The notes under the pieces are model-generated. The model ran no database searches. It was not told the DNA's origin and was given only the letters and a program-made list of their open reading frames with translations. A stretch of 64,000 bases of DNA, from contig NZ_VWWL01000004.1 of assembly GCF_011752995.1 (NCBI RefSeq), positions 186,001 through 250,000 of the forward strand. Direction: 5' to 3'. Both the position numbers and the translations under genes were made by a program. Each line of letters opens with the position of its first letter. Position 1 is the stretch's first letter. The stretch is from Burkholderia sp. Ax-1724 (lineage in GTDB: Bacteria; Pseudomonadota; Gammaproteobacteria; Burkholderiales; Burkholderiaceae). Positions 39,890-49,851 of the stretch are shown piece after piece.

Positions 39890-40053
39890 TCCGCATGATG
39901 AAGAACACGAATCGCATCACGCTATTGCGCCGCTTCGCACTCGGCACGCTCGCCGGGCTCCTGCTCGGCTTGGCCGGCTGCAACACGGTGCACGGATTCG
40001 GCGAGGACATGTCGCACCTCGGCAATTCGATCAGCAATCACGCTGATAAATAA
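39886..40053 (+). CDS. Entericidin-family small lipoprotein
   Basis: A 55-residue protein (51 if the Met at 39898 is used). A basic N-terminus is followed by a hydrophobic signal and the lipobox GLAGC, giving a mature lipopeptide [18 protein letters not shown] of about 25 residues. The GCNTVxGxGED pattern is typical of entericidin A/B, the small envelope lipoproteins of an antidote/toxin-like pair in enterobacteria. It is too short for most gene finders. The ATGA overlap with leuC and the 86-base gap before leuD place it inside the leucine operon, unrelated in function. No second entericidin gene is adjacent. Confidence 0.8.
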   Translation: MIRMMKNTNRITLLRRFALGTLAGLLLGLAGCNTVHGFGEDMSHLGNSISNHADK

Positions 40054-40138
40054 GCGGTTTTTGATTTTTGCCGGCGACGCGGCGCGCGGCTTTCCTGCCG
40101 CCGCTCGCATCGCCCGGTCCTGAACAGGCGCAAGCGTC

Positions 40139-40792
40139 ATGGATAAATTCATCGTACACACCGGCGTCGTGGCGCCGCTCGATCGCGAGAACGTCGACAC
40201 GGACGCGATCATTCCGAAGCAGTTCCTGAAGTCGATCAAGCGCACGGGCTTTGGTCCGAACGCGTTCGACGAATGGCGCTATCTCGACCACGGCGAACCG
40301 GGCCAGGACAACTCGAAGCGTCCGCTGAACCCGGACTTCGTGCTGAACCAGCCGCGTTATCAGGGCGCTTCGGTGCTGCTCGCGCGTAAGAACTTCGGCT
40401 GCGGCAGCTCGCGCGAACACGCACCCTGGGCGTTGCAGCAGTACGGCTTTCGCGCGCTGATCGCGCCGAGCTTCGCCGACATCTTCTACAACAACTGCTT
40501 CAAGAACGGCTTGCTGCCGATCGCGCTGACCGAACAGCAGGTCGATCATCTATTCAACGAAACGTACGCGTTCAATGGCTTCCAGCTGACGATCGACCTC
40601 GAAGCGCAAGTCGTGCGCACGACCGACGGCGGCACCGAATATCCGTTCGACGTCGCGGCGTTCCGCAAGTACTGCCTGCTGAACGGTTTCGACGATATCG
40701 GCCTCACGCTGCGTCACGCGGACAAAATCCGCCAGTACGAAGCGGAACGCCTCGCCAAGCAGCCGTGGCTCAATCACCGCCTCGTCGGCTGA
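40139..40792 (+). CDS. leuD: 3-isopropylmalate dehydratase small subunit
   Basis: A 217-residue swivel-domain subunit. [20 protein letters not shown] is the N-terminal signature and [20 protein letters not shown] the substrate-site loop. [17 protein letters not shown] follows. It pairs with LeuC. The entericidin gene separates it from leuC, while leuB follows after 113 bases. Confidence 0.96.
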   Translation: MDKFIVHTGVVAPLDRENVDTDAIIPKQFLKSIKRTGFGPNAFDEWRYLDHGEPGQDNSKRPLNPDFVLNQPRYQGASVLLARKNFGCGSSREHAPWALQQYGFRALIAPSFADIFYNNCFKNGLLPIALTEQQVDHLFNETYAFNGFQLTIDLEAQVVRTTDGGTEYPFDVAAFRKYCLLNGFDDIGLTLRHADKIRQYEAERLAKQPWLNHRLVG

Positions 40793-40905
40793 ACGCACGC
40801 AGTTAGCGCGGTTGCGCTCGATCACGTGAGGGCCGTGCGCTCGCGCGCCGGTTCGCACGCTGGATCGTGCTCAAAAGTCTCGAAGAAAATCATCAAGGAA
40901 TTCGC

Positions 40906-41973
40906 ATGAAGATCGCAGTGTTGCCGGGCGACGGCATCGGTCCCGAAATCGTCAAGGAAGCCGTCAAGGTTCTGAACGTGCTCGGCGAAAAGTTCGAACT
41001 CGAAGAAGCGCCGGTCGGCGGCGCGGGTTACGAAGCGAAGGGCCATCCGCTGCCCGATTCGACGCTCGCGCTCGCGAAGCAGGCCGACGCGATCCTGTTC
41101 GGCGCGGTCGGCGACTGGAAGTACGACAAGCTCGAACGCGCGCTGCGCCCGGAGCAGGCCATTCTCGGTCTGCGCAAGCACCTTGAGCTGTTCGCGAACT
41201 TCCGTCCGGCCATCTGCTATCCGCAACTCACGGGCGCGTCGTCGCTGAAGGAAGAGATCGTGTCGGGTCTCGACATCCTGATCGTGCGCGAACTGAACGG
41301 CGACATTTACTTCGGCGCGCCGCGCGGCGTGCGCGAGGCGCCGGATGGCCTGTTCGCCGGTGCGAAGGAAGGCTTCGACACGATGCGTTATTCGGAGCCC
41401 GAAGTGCGCCGCATCGCGCACGTCGCGTTCCAGGCAGCGCAAAAGCGCGACAAGAAGCTGACGTCGGTCGATAAATCCAACGTGCTCGAAACGTCGCAGT
41501 TCTGGAAGGACGTGATGATCGACGTGTCGAAGGAATACGCGGACGTCGAGCTGTCGCACATGTACGTCGACAACGCCGCGATGCAGCTCGTGAAGGCGCC
41601 GAAGTCGTTCGACGTGATCGTGACCGGCAACATGTTCGGCGATATTCTCTCCGACGAAGCGGCCATGCTGACGGGCTCGATCGGCATGCTGCCGTCGGCT
41701 TCGCTCGACAAGAACAGCAAGGGCCTGTACGAGCCGTCGCACGGTTCCGCGCCGGACATCGCGGGCAAGGGCGTGGCGAATCCGCTCGCCACGATCCTCT
41801 CCGCGGCGATGATGCTGCGCTATTCGCTGAACAAGGCCGAGCAGGCCGATCGCATCGAAACCGCGGTGAAGAAGGTGCTTGAGCAAGGCTATCGCACCGG
41901 CGACATTCTCACGCCGGGTTGCAAGCAGGTCGGCACGGCGGCGATGGGCGATGCCGTCGTGGCCGCGCTGTAA
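40906..41973 (+). CDS. leuB: 3-isopropylmalate dehydrogenase
   Basis: A 355-residue beta-decarboxylating dehydrogenase. [20 protein letters not shown] opens the protein; [35 protein letters not shown] (metal-ligand Asp) and [18 protein letters not shown] (NAD site) are all intact. It oxidises 3-isopropylmalate to 2-oxoisocaproate after decarboxylation. AAGGA precedes ATG 40906; an in-frame start 39 bases upstream lacks a good ribosome site. Last gene of leuCDB. Confidence 0.96.
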   Translation: MKIAVLPGDGIGPEIVKEAVKVLNVLGEKFELEEAPVGGAGYEAKGHPLPDSTLALAKQADAILFGAVGDWKYDKLERALRPEQAILGLRKHLELFANFRPAICYPQLTGASSLKEEIVSGLDILIVRELNGDIYFGAPRGVREAPDGLFAGAKEGFDTMRYSEPEVRRIAHVAFQAAQKRDKKLTSVDKSNVLETSQFWKDVMIDVSKEYADVELSHMYVDNAAMQLVKAPKSFDVIVTGNMFGDILSDEAAMLTGSIGMLPSASLDKNSKGLYEPSHGSAPDIAGKGVANPLATILSAAMMLRYSLNKAEQADRIETAVKKVLEQGYRTGDILTPGCKQVGTAAMGDAVVAAL

Positions 41974-42083
41974 AAAGCGCGAGTTGGCCAGTCAGCGGAC
42001 CGTCGAATTCGTCGAATAAACGGCTGCAAAAACAGCCGCAAAAACGAGAATCGGCCCGTATTTAAGGTCGATTTTCGCTTAAC

Positions 42084-42116
42084 AAGCCTGGCGGCGGCGA
42101 TAAGCGCCGCCGGCTT
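42084..42116 (+). terminator. Intrinsic terminator of leuB
   Basis: AAGCC-T-GGCGGCG (42084-42096) pairs with CGCCGCC-GGCTT (42105-42116), a 12-bp stem with one bulge and an 8-base loop. The tail is TTCCGGTTTTCG. Confidence 0.75.
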
Positions 42117-42140
42117 CCGGTTTTCGTGTATATTGTTGCG

Positions 42141-42260
42141 ATGGCGCAGATCTCCCAAATCTCCTCGATTTCCAAACCGCACGGCACAACAGCCCGTGCG
42201 ATCGAGTTCGCCATTATTACCATCAAAACGATTACCCCGAAAACGATCACGAAGCGCTGA
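42141..42260 (+). CDS. Candidate asd leader peptide (Ile/Thr/Lys-rich)
   Basis: A 39-codon ORF, MAQISQISSISKPHG... ending AIITIKTITPKTITKR. It has 9 Ile and 7 Thr; 13 of the last 15 codons before the terminal Arg are Ile, Thr, Lys or Ala. Ile, Thr and Lys are end products of the pathway through aspartate semialdehyde, and the ORF precedes asd, so it resembles an attenuation leader peptide such as ThrL. The stem ACGATCA/TGATCGT (42243-42249, 42258-42264) overlaps its last codons. No Shine-Dalgarno site is visible before the ATG; if transcription starts at the TATATT box the mRNA could be nearly leaderless. The coding call is inference. Confidence 0.6.
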   Translation: MAQISQISSISKPHGTTARAIEFAIITIKTITPKTITKR

Positions 42261-42323
42261 TCGTCCGTCGTGCCCGCCCATCTTCCCCGCGCGGTCACTG
42301 CGGGCAAAGATGCGGGGAAGTTT
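42243..42323 (+). promoter_or_regulatory. Interleaved hairpins before asd (candidate attenuator)
   Basis: Stem A: ACGATCA (42243-42249) with TGATCGT (42258-42264). Stem B: TGCCCGC (42271-42277) with GCGGGCA (42300-42306). Stem C: CTTCCCCGC (42282-42290) with GCGGGGAAG (42312-42320), then TTT. B and C interleave, so they exclude each other except as a pseudoknot. C is terminator-like but has a short T-run. The asd ribosome site (GAAGGG) lies 10 bases further on. Confidence 0.55.
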
Positions 42324-42344
42324 CCATTCGAAGGGTATGAAGTC

Positions 42345-43466
42345 ATGAACGTAGGTCTCGTAGGTTGGCGCGGCATGGTCGGCAGCGTCCTGATGCAACG
42401 CATGCAGCAGGAAGGCGATTTCGACTTGATCGAACCGGTGTTTTTCAGCACCAGCAACGCGGGCGGCAACGCGCCGTCGTTCGCCAAAAACGAGACCAAG
42501 CTCAAGGATGCGACAAGCATCGACGACCTGAAGAAGTGCGACGCGATCATCTCCTGCCAGGGCGGCGACTACACGAACGACGTGTTCCCGAAGCTGCGCG
42601 CGGCAGGCTGGAACGGCTACTGGATCGACGCGGCCTCGTCGCTGCGCATGAAGGACGACGCGGTCATTATTCTCGATCCGGTCAACCTCGACGTCATCAA
42701 GAACGCGCTCGTGAAGGGCCAGAAGAATTTCATCGGCGGCAACTGCACGGTCAGCCTGATGCTGATGGCACTGGGCGGCCTGTTCCGCGAAAACCTCGTC
42801 GACTGGATGACGGCGATGACGTATCAGGCCGCATCGGGCGCGGGCGCGCAGAACATGCGCGAACTGCTGTCGCAAATGGGCACGCTGCACGGCTCGGTGA
42901 AGAGCGAGCTGGCCGACCCGGCTTCGGCGATTCTCGACATCGACCGCCGCGTGCTCGAAGCGATGAACAGCGACAGCATGCCGACCGATCACTTCGGCGT
43001 GCCGCTCGCGGGCTCGCTGATTCCGTGGATCGACAAGGACCTCGGCAACGGCATGTCGAAGGAAGAGTGGAAGGGCGGCGCGGAAACCAACAAGATTCTC
43101 GGCAACCCGGCCATGGGCACGCCGGGCTCGATTCCGGTCGACGGCCTGTGCGTGCGGATCGGCGCAATGCGCTGCCACTCGCAGGCGCTCACGATCAAGC
43201 TGAACAAGGACGTGCCGCTCGACGAGGTGAACAGCATCCTCGCGTCGGGCAACGATTGGGTCAAGGTCGTGCCGAACGAACGCGAAGCGTCGATGCGCGA
43301 TCTGTCCCCGGCGGTTGTGACGGGCACGCTGTCGGTGCCGGTTGGCCGCGTGCGCAAGCTCGCGATGGGCGGCGAATACCTGTCGGCCTTCACGGTTGGC
43401 GATCAGTTGCTGTGGGGCGCGGCCGAACCGCTGCGTCGCATGCTTCGCATTGTGCTCGACAAGTAA
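42345..43466 (+). CDS. asd: Aspartate-semialdehyde dehydrogenase
   Basis: A 373-residue enzyme of the Gram-negative Asd type. [18 protein letters not shown] binds NADP. Catalytic Cys134 is in [15 protein letters not shown], and [16 protein letters not shown] and [15 protein letters not shown] carry substrate residues. It makes aspartate semialdehyde, the branch point to Lys, Met, Thr and Ile. The ATG at 42345 has GAAGGG nine bases upstream. It is preceded by the Ile/Thr/Lys-rich leader ORF and followed by its own terminator. Confidence 0.96.
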   Translation: MNVGLVGWRGMVGSVLMQRMQQEGDFDLIEPVFFSTSNAGGNAPSFAKNETKLKDATSIDDLKKCDAIISCQGGDYTNDVFPKLRAAGWNGYWIDAASSLRMKDDAVIILDPVNLDVIKNALVKGQKNFIGGNCTVSLMLMALGGLFRENLVDWMTAMTYQAASGAGAQNMRELLSQMGTLHGSVKSELADPASAILDIDRRVLEAMNSDSMPTDHFGVPLAGSLIPWIDKDLGNGMSKEEWKGGAETNKILGNPAMGTPGSIPVDGLCVRIGAMRCHSQALTIKLNKDVPLDEVNSILASGNDWVKVVPNEREASMRDLSPAVVTGTLSVPVGRVRKLAMGGEYLSAFTVGDQLLWGAAEPLRRMLRIVLDK

Positions 43467-43505
43467 AGTAAACTACGCGCTCACGACGCGTAGACAACTC
43501 TCAAG

Positions 43506-43533
43506 AAGCGTCGCGCTTGCGCGGCGCTTTTTT
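43506..43533 (+). terminator. Intrinsic terminator of asd
   Basis: AAGCG-T-CGCGC (43506-43516) pairs with GCGCG-G-CGCTT (43519-43529) with a T/G pair in the middle and a 2-base loop, followed by TTTT. Confidence 0.85.
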
Positions 43534-43605
43534 CATTGTGTCTCCGATTATCTTGTTTCTTTCCAATCGCAAAAAAGGCTGCGCGCTGACGCAGCGGGAG
43601 TCCCG

Positions 43606-46080
43606 ATGAACTTTCGACGCTCCGCTCTTCGGGCTATGTCCATCCATCACGATAAAGGTCGATTCAAAGACCGTCTGACGACTGTGGCGGCTGCCGCTGC
43701 GTTGGCGCTTGCGCTTGCGGGCGCCGGCATGGGCGGCGCGGTTGCGGCGCCGGTGCCAGCGTCGGCGAGCGCGCCGGAGGCTGGTTTCGCTCCCGCTGTC
43801 GTCACCTATGGCGCGGGCAGCCAGTACACGGTGCGGGCTGGGCAGTCGCTGAACGACGTGGCGATCGCCGTCACGCAATCGCATGACAAGGCCGTGCTCG
43901 CTCGCTCGACGCACGCGCTGTTCGATACGAATCCGGCCGCGTTCATGAACCACGATCCGAGCCGGCTGCGTGTCGGCGCGATCCTGATCGTGCCGGCGCT
44001 GGACGCGTCGGGGGCGCTGGCGGCTTCGTCTGTTGCAGCGGCAGGTGCTGTGGCGGCGGCTTCGGGGGCGTCTGGTGCGGCGGTGTCTGCGCCTACGGCA
44101 TCTGCTTCCGCGCCGGCTGTGCCGGTGTCCACGCCGACGGTGGCTGCTGCGGCTAGTGCGGGCAGTGGTGCTGCGAGCGCGGTCGCGCAGGTCAGCGCTG
44201 CGGCTGCGAGTGTGACTAGTGCTGCGACTCAGGTCACAACTCAGGTAGGCACTCAGGCAGCGGCGCAGGTCGCGACGTCTGCCGCGCCCGCAGTGTCTGG
44301 TGCGGCCAGTGTGCCGGTTAGCGCGAGCGCGGTGATGTCGGCGACGGCAGCGAGCGGAGCGGCTGCGTCCGCGCCGGTAGCAGGCTCGCAGGCGGCGGCG
44401 CTGCCGGCGAGCGGTGCGCAGGAGTGGACCGGATCGGTTCAATCGCCGGCGAGTGTGCCAGCCGCCCAGGCGCAGGCAGCGACGAGCGGCGTCGGCTCGG
44501 CAGCCGCTGCCGTGCAGCCGGCTTCGCAGACGCATCCGCAGGTATCGAGCCTGCAGCAATTGCTTGCGCTGAAAAACCGCGTGCTGATGGAGTTGCAGAA
44601 GCACGGGATCGGTGGTGCGCCGGCGGTTTCGGGCGCTGCGCCGACGAGCGCTGCGCAGCCGGCGGCGGGAGCGTCGCCAGTGACGGGTGCTGCGCCGGGG
44701 CAGGCGAGCGTGGCGCCGTCGCCAGCGAATGACGATGGCATGTCGCGGCGGAATCTGAGCATCGCTGCGGCGATTGGCGCCGCGCTGATCGTGCTGCTCT
44801 CGGCCCTGCGGATGGGGCGGCGCAAGCGCGAGAAGGCGGTTGCGGGGCATACGGCGGATGCGGTGAATCCCGAAATGGCGCAGTCGGCGCAGGCGGGCGA
44901 TTCGCAGGACGATGCTTCGGCGCGCGGGCAGACGGCGGCGCAGGAAGCGTCGGATGTGCACGGTGATGAAGCGGCTCGGCAGGCGGCTGCGTTGGCGGCA
45001 GAACGTGCGGCAGCCGAACAGGTGGCAGCGGAACGCACCGCAGCCGAGCGCGCGGCGGCGGAGCAGGCGGCAGCGGAACGCGCCGCGGCTGAGCGCGCGG
45101 CAGCCGAGCAGGCGGCAGCGGAGCGCGCCACAGCTGAGCGTGTGGCAGCCGACCTTGCAGCACCGGCACACGCAGCCACAGAACACTCCACGGCCGAACC
45201 TGACGCAACCGCCGCCCCAGCAACCGCCCCTCAGGAAACCCTCAACACCGCAGCCACAGCCGCAAGCCCTGCCGTCGGCGCGGAACCCGCCGCCGAGGCT
45301 CTGTCGCGCGATCCACTCGAACCTCGCCCCGAATCGGCACCGCAGGAAGAGCGCGCTCATCGTCTGCAATGGGACGACGAATCCACGGGAAGCGAGGCCA
45401 CAACAAACACCCCGGCAACCCCACCGGCCGAGCCCCAACAGCCCTTGGCCGAGCCGCAAAACCCGGTTCCCGCCCCCGCGATCGATTTCACGCAACACCC
45501 GGCCGAACCTGACGCAACCGCGCCGCTCGGTCAACCGCACAGCGATACCGCAGCACCGATTCAACCCACGCTACCCGCGCCATCGGCATTTCCGCGCGAC
45601 GCCGTGGACGCGTTCAGCAGCCTCGACATGCCATTGCCGCCGCGCGTCGAAGCGCCCACCGGCAATGCGGAGCCAGCCGCCCCGTTGTCGACGCAACCGG
45701 TCGCCTCGCCCGAAACGACCGCGCAGCAAGCCTTTGCCGCACATGAGCCGGACGACGACGCCCCGCACATCGCCGATGAAATCGCCGCCGGCACCGCCGG
45801 TCACGGCGCTGTCGCGGGTTTGGGCGCGGCGGGCTTCGGCGCGCTGAAGCTCGACTTCGACCTCGAACTGCCGCCGAGTCCCGCGCAGCCGTTGCCGGCG
45901 TTCACGCAGGCCGATCTCGGCCGCATCGCGCGCAACAAGCTCGAACTGGCGTCCGAGTACATCGAACTCGGCGACCTCGCGGGTGCCCGCGCCCTCATCA
46001 ACGAAGTGATCGAAGCCAACGATCCGGCCACGCGCACCGAAGCCCGCGCGTTGCTCTCGACCCTCGCGCCGCTGTCGTGA
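43606..46080 (+). CDS. fimV: FimV/HubP-like cell-pole or pilus assembly protein
   Basis: An 824-residue protein. Signal-like segment at about residues 23-46, then a LysM-like peptidoglycan-binding part ([20 protein letters not shown]) and IPV-type end near residue 130. A long Ala/Ser/Val-rich stretch leads to a single transmembrane helix near 382-404 ([20 protein letters not shown]). The cytoplasmic part has an AAERAAAEQ repeat (about 464-516), an acidic Pro-rich stretch, and a C-terminal FimV domain ([20 protein letters not shown]). HubP/FimV organises polar complexes and type IV pili. It is followed by truA with a 4-base overlap. Confidence 0.85.
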   Translation: MNFRRSALRAMSIHHDKGRFKDRLTTVAAAAALALALAGAGMGGAVAAPVPASASAPEAGFAPAVVTYGAGSQYTVRAGQSLNDVAIAVTQSHDKAVLARSTHALFDTNPAAFMNHDPSRLRVGAILIVPALDASGALAASSVAAAGAVAAASGASGAAVSAPTASASAPAVPVSTPTVAAAASAGSGAASAVAQVSAAAASVTSAATQVTTQVGTQAAAQVATSAAPAVSGAASVPVSASAVMSATAASGAAASAPVAGSQAAALPASGAQEWTGSVQSPASVPAAQAQAATSGVGSAAAAVQPASQTHPQVSSLQQLLALKNRVLMELQKHGIGGAPAVSGAAPTSAAQPAAGASPVTGAAPGQASVAPSPANDDGMSRRNLSIAAAIGAALIVLLSALRMGRRKREKAVAGHTADAVNPEMAQSAQAGDSQDDASARGQTAAQEASDVHGDEAARQAAALAAERAAAEQVAAERTAAERAAAEQAAAERAAAERAAAEQAAAERATAERVAADLAAPAHAATEHSTAEPDATAAPATAPQETLNTAATAASPAVGAEPAAEALSRDPLEPRPESAPQEERAHRLQWDDESTGSEATTNTPATPPAEPQQPLAEPQNPVPAPAIDFTQHPAEPDATAPLGQPHSDTAAPIQPTLPAPSAFPRDAVDAFSSLDMPLPPRVEAPTGNAEPAAPLSTQPVASPETTAQQAFAAHEPDDDAPHIADEIAAGTAGHGAVAGLGAAGFGALKLDFDLELPPSPAQPLPAFTQADLGRIARNKLELASEYIELGDLAGARALINEVIEANDPATRTEARALLSTLAPLS
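44995..45150 (+). repeat. Degenerate heptad repeats in fimV
   Basis: About eight tandem copies of a unit encoding (A)AAERAAAEQ, of roughly 21 bases, give an Ala/Glu-rich alpha-helical rod. The repeats are inside the coding frame, and both codon use and small deletions keep the frame. Such tracts are prone to copy-number change between strains. Confidence 0.75.
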
Positions 46081-46889
46081 AGCGCATTGCGTTAGGCGTT
46101 CAGTACGACGGTTCGGCGTTCGCGGGCTGGCAGTCGCAACCGCACGGCAACACCGTGCAGGACGAACTCGAGCGGGCGCTGCGCGAATTCATGCGCACAC
46201 CCGTGCAGACCACCGTGGCGGGCCGCACGGACCGTGGCGTGCACGGGCTCGGGCAGGTCGTGCATTTCGACACCGAACTCGAGCGCGTCGATATCTCGTG
46301 GGTGCGCGGTCCCAATGCCTTCCTGCCGAAGACGATTGGCGTGCAGTGGGCGAAGACGATGCCCGACGATTTCCACGCGCGCTTCTCGGCGTTCGAGCGG
46401 ACCTATTACTACGTGCTGTACGTGAGCCCGGTGCGCTCGCCGATGCTGTCGACGAAGGCCGGCTGGGTGCATACGCCGCTCGACGCCGACGCGATGCGGG
46501 CCGGCGCCGTGCACCTGATCGGCGAGCACGATTTTTCGGCGTTCCGTTCGTCGCAATGTCAGTCGAAGACGCCGTTCAAGCATCTGTACCAGATCGACGT
46601 GAAACAGCACGGTAACTTCGTGCATTTCCGCTTCCGCGCGAACGCGTTCCTGCACCACATGGTGCGCAACGTGATGGGCTGTCTGATTGAAATCGGCAGC
46701 GGACGCCGGCCTGCCGGCTGGATGGCCGACGTGCTCGCGAGCCGCAGCCGCGATTGCGCGGCGCCGACCTTCATGCCGGACGGCCTGTATCTCGCGCAGG
46801 TGGGCTATCCTGAACAATTCGCCGTGCCCGCGCCGGTAACCGGCAGCGTGCCGTGGAGCAGCGTATGGACCGAACAACCGAAAACCTGA
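46077..46889 (+). CDS. truA: tRNA pseudouridine synthase A
   Basis: A 270-residue Tru[21 protein letters not shown] holds the catalytic Asp52. [31 protein letters not shown] and [16 protein letters not shown] are the other conserved parts. It modifies uridines 38-40 in the anticodon arm. The start is a GTG overlapping the fimV stop (GTGA), so the pair is likely coupled. truA next to trpF is the usual order in beta- and gamma-proteobacteria. Confidence 0.95.
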   Translation: MKRIALGVQYDGSAFAGWQSQPHGNTVQDELERALREFMRTPVQTTVAGRTDRGVHGLGQVVHFDTELERVDISWVRGPNAFLPKTIGVQWAKTMPDDFHARFSAFERTYYYVLYVSPVRSPMLSTKAGWVHTPLDADAMRAGAVHLIGEHDFSAFRSSQCQSKTPFKHLYQIDVKQHGNFVHFRFRANAFLHHMVRNVMGCLIEIGSGRRPAGWMADVLASRSRDCAAPTFMPDGLYLAQVGYPEQFAVPAPVTGSVPWSSVWTEQPKT

Positions 46890-47596
46890 AAGCAGTCGAG
46901 CAACCCGCGAACCAAGCCGGCGCGGCCGACTCGCCAGGCGTGCCGCATCGCACGCGCATCAAGCTGTGCGGGCTGTCCAGGCCCGAGGACGTCGCCCATG
47001 CGATCGATCTCGGCGCCGACGCGATCGGCCTCGTTTTCTACCCGCCGAGCCCGCGTTCGGTGAGCGTCGCTCAGGCGGTCGAGCTCGTGCACGACGTGCC
47101 GCCGTTCGTGTCGGTCGTCGGCCTGTTCGTCAATGCGACGCCGGACTGGATTCGCGAAGTCGCGAGCAACGTCAATCTCACGCTGCTGCAATTTCACGGC
47201 GACGAGACCCCGGCGCAGTGCGAAACCCTTGCCAGCATTGCGGGTTTGCCTTGGTTGCGCGCGCTGCGGATTGCGGCGGATACTCAACCGGCCGATTTGG
47301 TAAAATCGGCACTTAACTATTCAGCAGCCAGTGGCCTTCTATTCGACACGCATGTCGAAGGCTATGGCGGCGGCGGGAAGGTTTTCGATTGGTCACTTAT
47401 TCCAGCAGAGCTCGCGCATCGGGCCGTTTTGAGTGGTGGGTTGAACGCGCAAAACGTCAGTGATGCGATCCATCGCGTGCGCCCATACGCGGTCGATGTC
47501 TCGAGCGGCATCGAAGTCGCGGGCGCCAGGGGCGTGAAAGATCACGCCCGGATGGCGGCGTTCGTACGCGCGGTGCGCACCGCGGACGCCGAATGA
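46865..47596 (+). CDS. trpF: Phosphoribosylanthranilate isomerase
   Basis: A 243-residue TIM-barrel enzyme. [20 protein letters not shown] has the catalytic Cys35, LLQFHGDE follows strand 3, and [19 protein letters not shown] carries the catalytic Asp and phosphate loop. It catalyses the Amadori rearrangement in tryptophan synthesis. It overlaps truA by 25 bases. GGAG seven bases upstream supports ATG 46865, not the earlier GTG at 46853. The first 28 residues are an extension. trpB follows. Confidence 0.94.
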   Translation: MDRTTENLKAVEQPANQAGAADSPGVPHRTRIKLCGLSRPEDVAHAIDLGADAIGLVFYPPSPRSVSVAQAVELVHDVPPFVSVVGLFVNATPDWIREVASNVNLTLLQFHGDETPAQCETLASIAGLPWLRALRIAADTQPADLVKSALNYSAASGLLFDTHVEGYGGGGKVFDWSLIPAELAHRAVLSGGLNAQNVSDAIHRVRPYAVDVSSGIEVAGARGVKDHARMAAFVRAVRTADAE

Positions 47597-47655
47597 TTCA
47601 GGTTCGCGGCTCTCTCGCATGAAAGCCGCGAGCCATTCTGAGAAGAGTGATCACC

Positions 47656-48849
47656 ATGTACAACTTGCCTGACGAAAGAGGCCATTTCGGCCAATTTGGC
47701 GGTGTGTTCGTCGCCGAAACGCTGTTTTCCGCACTCAACGAGCTGCGTGAAGCCTACGAGAAATATCAGAAAGACCCGGAGTTCGTCGCCGAATACGAGC
47801 GCGAACTCAAGTATTTCGTGGGTCGTCCTTCGCCGATTTATCACGCCCAGCGCTGGAGCGAACTGCTCGGCGGCGCGCAGGTTTATCTGAAGCGTGAAGA
47901 CCTCAACCATACCGGCGCGCACAAGATCAACAACGTGATCGGCCAGGCGCTGCTCGCCAAGCGCATGGGCAAGCCGCGCGTGATTGCCGAAACCGGTGCC
48001 GGCCAGCACGGCGTGGCCACGGCGACGATCTGCGCGCGTTTCGGCATGGAGTGCGTGGTCTACATGGGCGCCGAAGACGTGCGTCGCCAGGCTGCCAACG
48101 TGTACCGCATGAAACTGCTCGGCGCGACGGTCGTGCCGGTGGAATCGGGCTCCCGTACGCTCAAGGACGCGCTGAACGAAGCGATGCGCGACTGGGTCAC
48201 CAACGTCGAAAACACGTTCTACATCATCGGCACGGTCGCGGGTCCGCATCCGTATCCGATGATGGTGCGCGACTTCCAGCGCGTGATCGGCGACGAATGC
48301 CGCGTGCAGATGCCGGAACTGGCCGGCCGTCAGCCGGATGCTGTGATCGCGTGCATTGGCGGCGGTTCGAATGCGATGGGTATCTTTTACCCCTATATCG
48401 ACGACACTTCCGTGCAATTGATCGGCGTCGAAGCAGCCGGCGACGGCCTCGAAACGGGTCGCCACGCAGCCTCGCTGATCGGCGGCAGCCCCGGCGTGCT
48501 GCACGGCAACCGCACGTACCTGCTGCAGGACGAAGACGGCCAGATTATCGAGACGCATTCGGTGTCGGCCGGTCTTGACTATCCGGGCGTGGGCCCCGAG
48601 CATGCGTGGCTAAAAGACAGCAATCGCGCGCAATATGTCGCTATCACCGACGAAGAAGCGCTCAAGGCATTCCACGATTGCTGCCGCATCGAGGGCATCA
48701 TCCCCGCGCTCGAGTCGAGCCACGCGCTCGCTTACGCGATGAAGCTCGCGCCGACGCTGCCGAAGGACAAGGTCCTGCTGGTCAACCTGTCGGGCCGCGG
48801 CGACAAGGACATGCACACGGTCGCCGAGCGATCGGGCATCCAGTTCTGA
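47656..48849 (+). CDS. trpB: Tryptophan synthase beta chain
   Basis: A 397-residue PLP enzyme. The PLP Lys90 is in [40 protein letters not shown] and [19 protein letters not shown] bind PLP phosphate and serine, and [11 protein letters not shown] is near the C-terminus. It condenses indole with serine in the alpha-2 beta-2 complex with TrpA. A GTG 9 bases upstream is possible but [16 protein letters not shown] is the usual start. Unusually trpA is not next; a DNA methylase gene intervenes. Confidence 0.97.
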   Translation: MYNLPDERGHFGQFGGVFVAETLFSALNELREAYEKYQKDPEFVAEYERELKYFVGRPSPIYHAQRWSELLGGAQVYLKREDLNHTGAHKINNVIGQALLAKRMGKPRVIAETGAGQHGVATATICARFGMECVVYMGAEDVRRQAANVYRMKLLGATVVPVESGSRTLKDALNEAMRDWVTNVENTFYIIGTVAGPHPYPMMVRDFQRVIGDECRVQMPELAGRQPDAVIACIGGGSNAMGIFYPYIDDTSVQLIGVEAAGDGLETGRHAASLIGGSPGVLHGNRTYLLQDEDGQIIETHSVSAGLDYPGVGPEHAWLKDSNRAQYVAITDEEALKAFHDCCRIEGIIPALESSHALAYAMKLAPTLPKDKVLLVNLSGRGDKDMHTVAERSGIQF

Positions 48850-48858
48850 GCCACGACG

Positions 48859-49773
48859 ATGCGCGACGAGTTCGACGAGCCGCAGCCGGCGCTTGAAACC
48901 ACGAATCCGGCCGCCGGGGTAACGGCGGCCGCGGCATCGGCGCCGCTGCTGGCGCAGGTGCCGGCCGGCATTCAGCTGTTGAACCGCGATTTTCTGACCG
49001 ACGTAGCGAACATTCCCGACGGGTCGATCGACCTGATCGTCTGCGATCCGCCTTATGGGCTGGGCAAGGACTACGGCAACGATTCCGACATGCGTACGGG
49101 CGAGGACTTTCTCGTCTGGACGCGCGGCTGGCTCGAGCTTGCGGTACCGAAGCTCAAGCCGTCGGGTTCGCTCTATATTTTCTGCACCTGGCAGTACGCG
49201 CCGGAAATCTTCAGCTTTCTGAAGACAAAACTCGTGATGATCAACGAAATCATCTGGGACCGGCGCGTGCCGAGCATGGGCGGCACCACGCGCCGCTTCA
49301 CGTCGGTGCACGACAATATCGGTTTCTTCGCGGTGTCGAAGGACTATTTCTTCGATCTCGATCCCGTCCGCATCCCGTACGATGCAGTCACGAAGAAGGC
49401 GCGTTCGCGTAAATTGTTCGAAGGAAGCAAGTGGTTGGAGCTTGGCTATAATCCCAAGGATGTCTGGTCGGTCTCGCGCCTGCATCGGCAGCATGCCGAA
49501 CGTGTGGCGCACCCGACCCAGAAACCTCTGGAAATCGTCGAGCGGATGGTGCTGTCCAGCTGCCCGAAAGGCGGCCGGGTGCTCGACCCGTTCATGGGCA
49601 GCGGCACCACCGCGGTCGCTTGCGTCCGTCATCAGCGCGAATTCGTCGGCTATGAGATCAATGAAAGCTACTGCGCGATAGCGCGCGAGCGCGTGAGCGC
49701 CGCCGCTTCGCCACCTGTGCCGCGTCGGGCCAGAGCCAGGCCGAAAGTGCAGCCGCCGACCGAAGTGCAGTGA
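48859..49773 (+). CDS. Orphan DNA methyltransferase
   Basis: A 304-residue amino-methyltransferase. IDLIVCDPPYGLGKDYGND (DPPY at 63-66) is the catalytic motif IV. RVLDPFMGSGTTAVACVRHQ (about 240-255) is the SAM motif I. The order IV then I defines the beta-class of N6-adenine/N4-cytosine enzymes, and HPTQKPLEIVERMVL is motif X. The N-terminal 40 residues are an extension. No restriction endonuclease is nearby, so it is solitary and probably chromosome-marking. It lies between trpB and trpA, 9 bases after trpB. I recall that the corresponding Burkholderia cenocepacia gene has been linked to GTWWAC methylation; I cannot check this here. Confidence 0.88.
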   Translation: MRDEFDEPQPALETTNPAAGVTAAAASAPLLAQVPAGIQLLNRDFLTDVANIPDGSIDLIVCDPPYGLGKDYGNDSDMRTGEDFLVWTRGWLELAVPKLKPSGSLYIFCTWQYAPEIFSFLKTKLVMINEIIWDRRVPSMGGTTRRFTSVHDNIGFFAVSKDYFFDLDPVRIPYDAVTKKARSRKLFEGSKWLELGYNPKDVWSVSRLHRQHAERVAHPTQKPLEIVERMVLSSCPKGGRVLDPFMGSGTTAVACVRHQREFVGYEINESYCAIARERVSAAASPPVPRRARARPKVQPPTEVQ

Positions 49774-49851
49774 AAAGCGTGACAGTTGCCGCGAACATGC
49801 AGCAAATACACTGTAACGAGCATGCAGTAGCCCTAATCCGAGAATATTTCC

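Larger units (their letters stand above)
41974..42344. other. leuB-asd intergenic region with leader elements
   Basis: This gap holds the leuB terminator, a 39-codon leader ORF and a set of interleaved hairpins directly before asd, each listed separately. A TATATT hexamer at 42129-42134 could be a -10 box placing a transcript start at or next to the leader ATG; no good -35 was found. Confidence 0.6.

Noticed and set aside
44995..45150. Possible CRISPR-like repeat array
   Set aside because: Repeats are tandem without unique spacers and lie in frame inside fimV.
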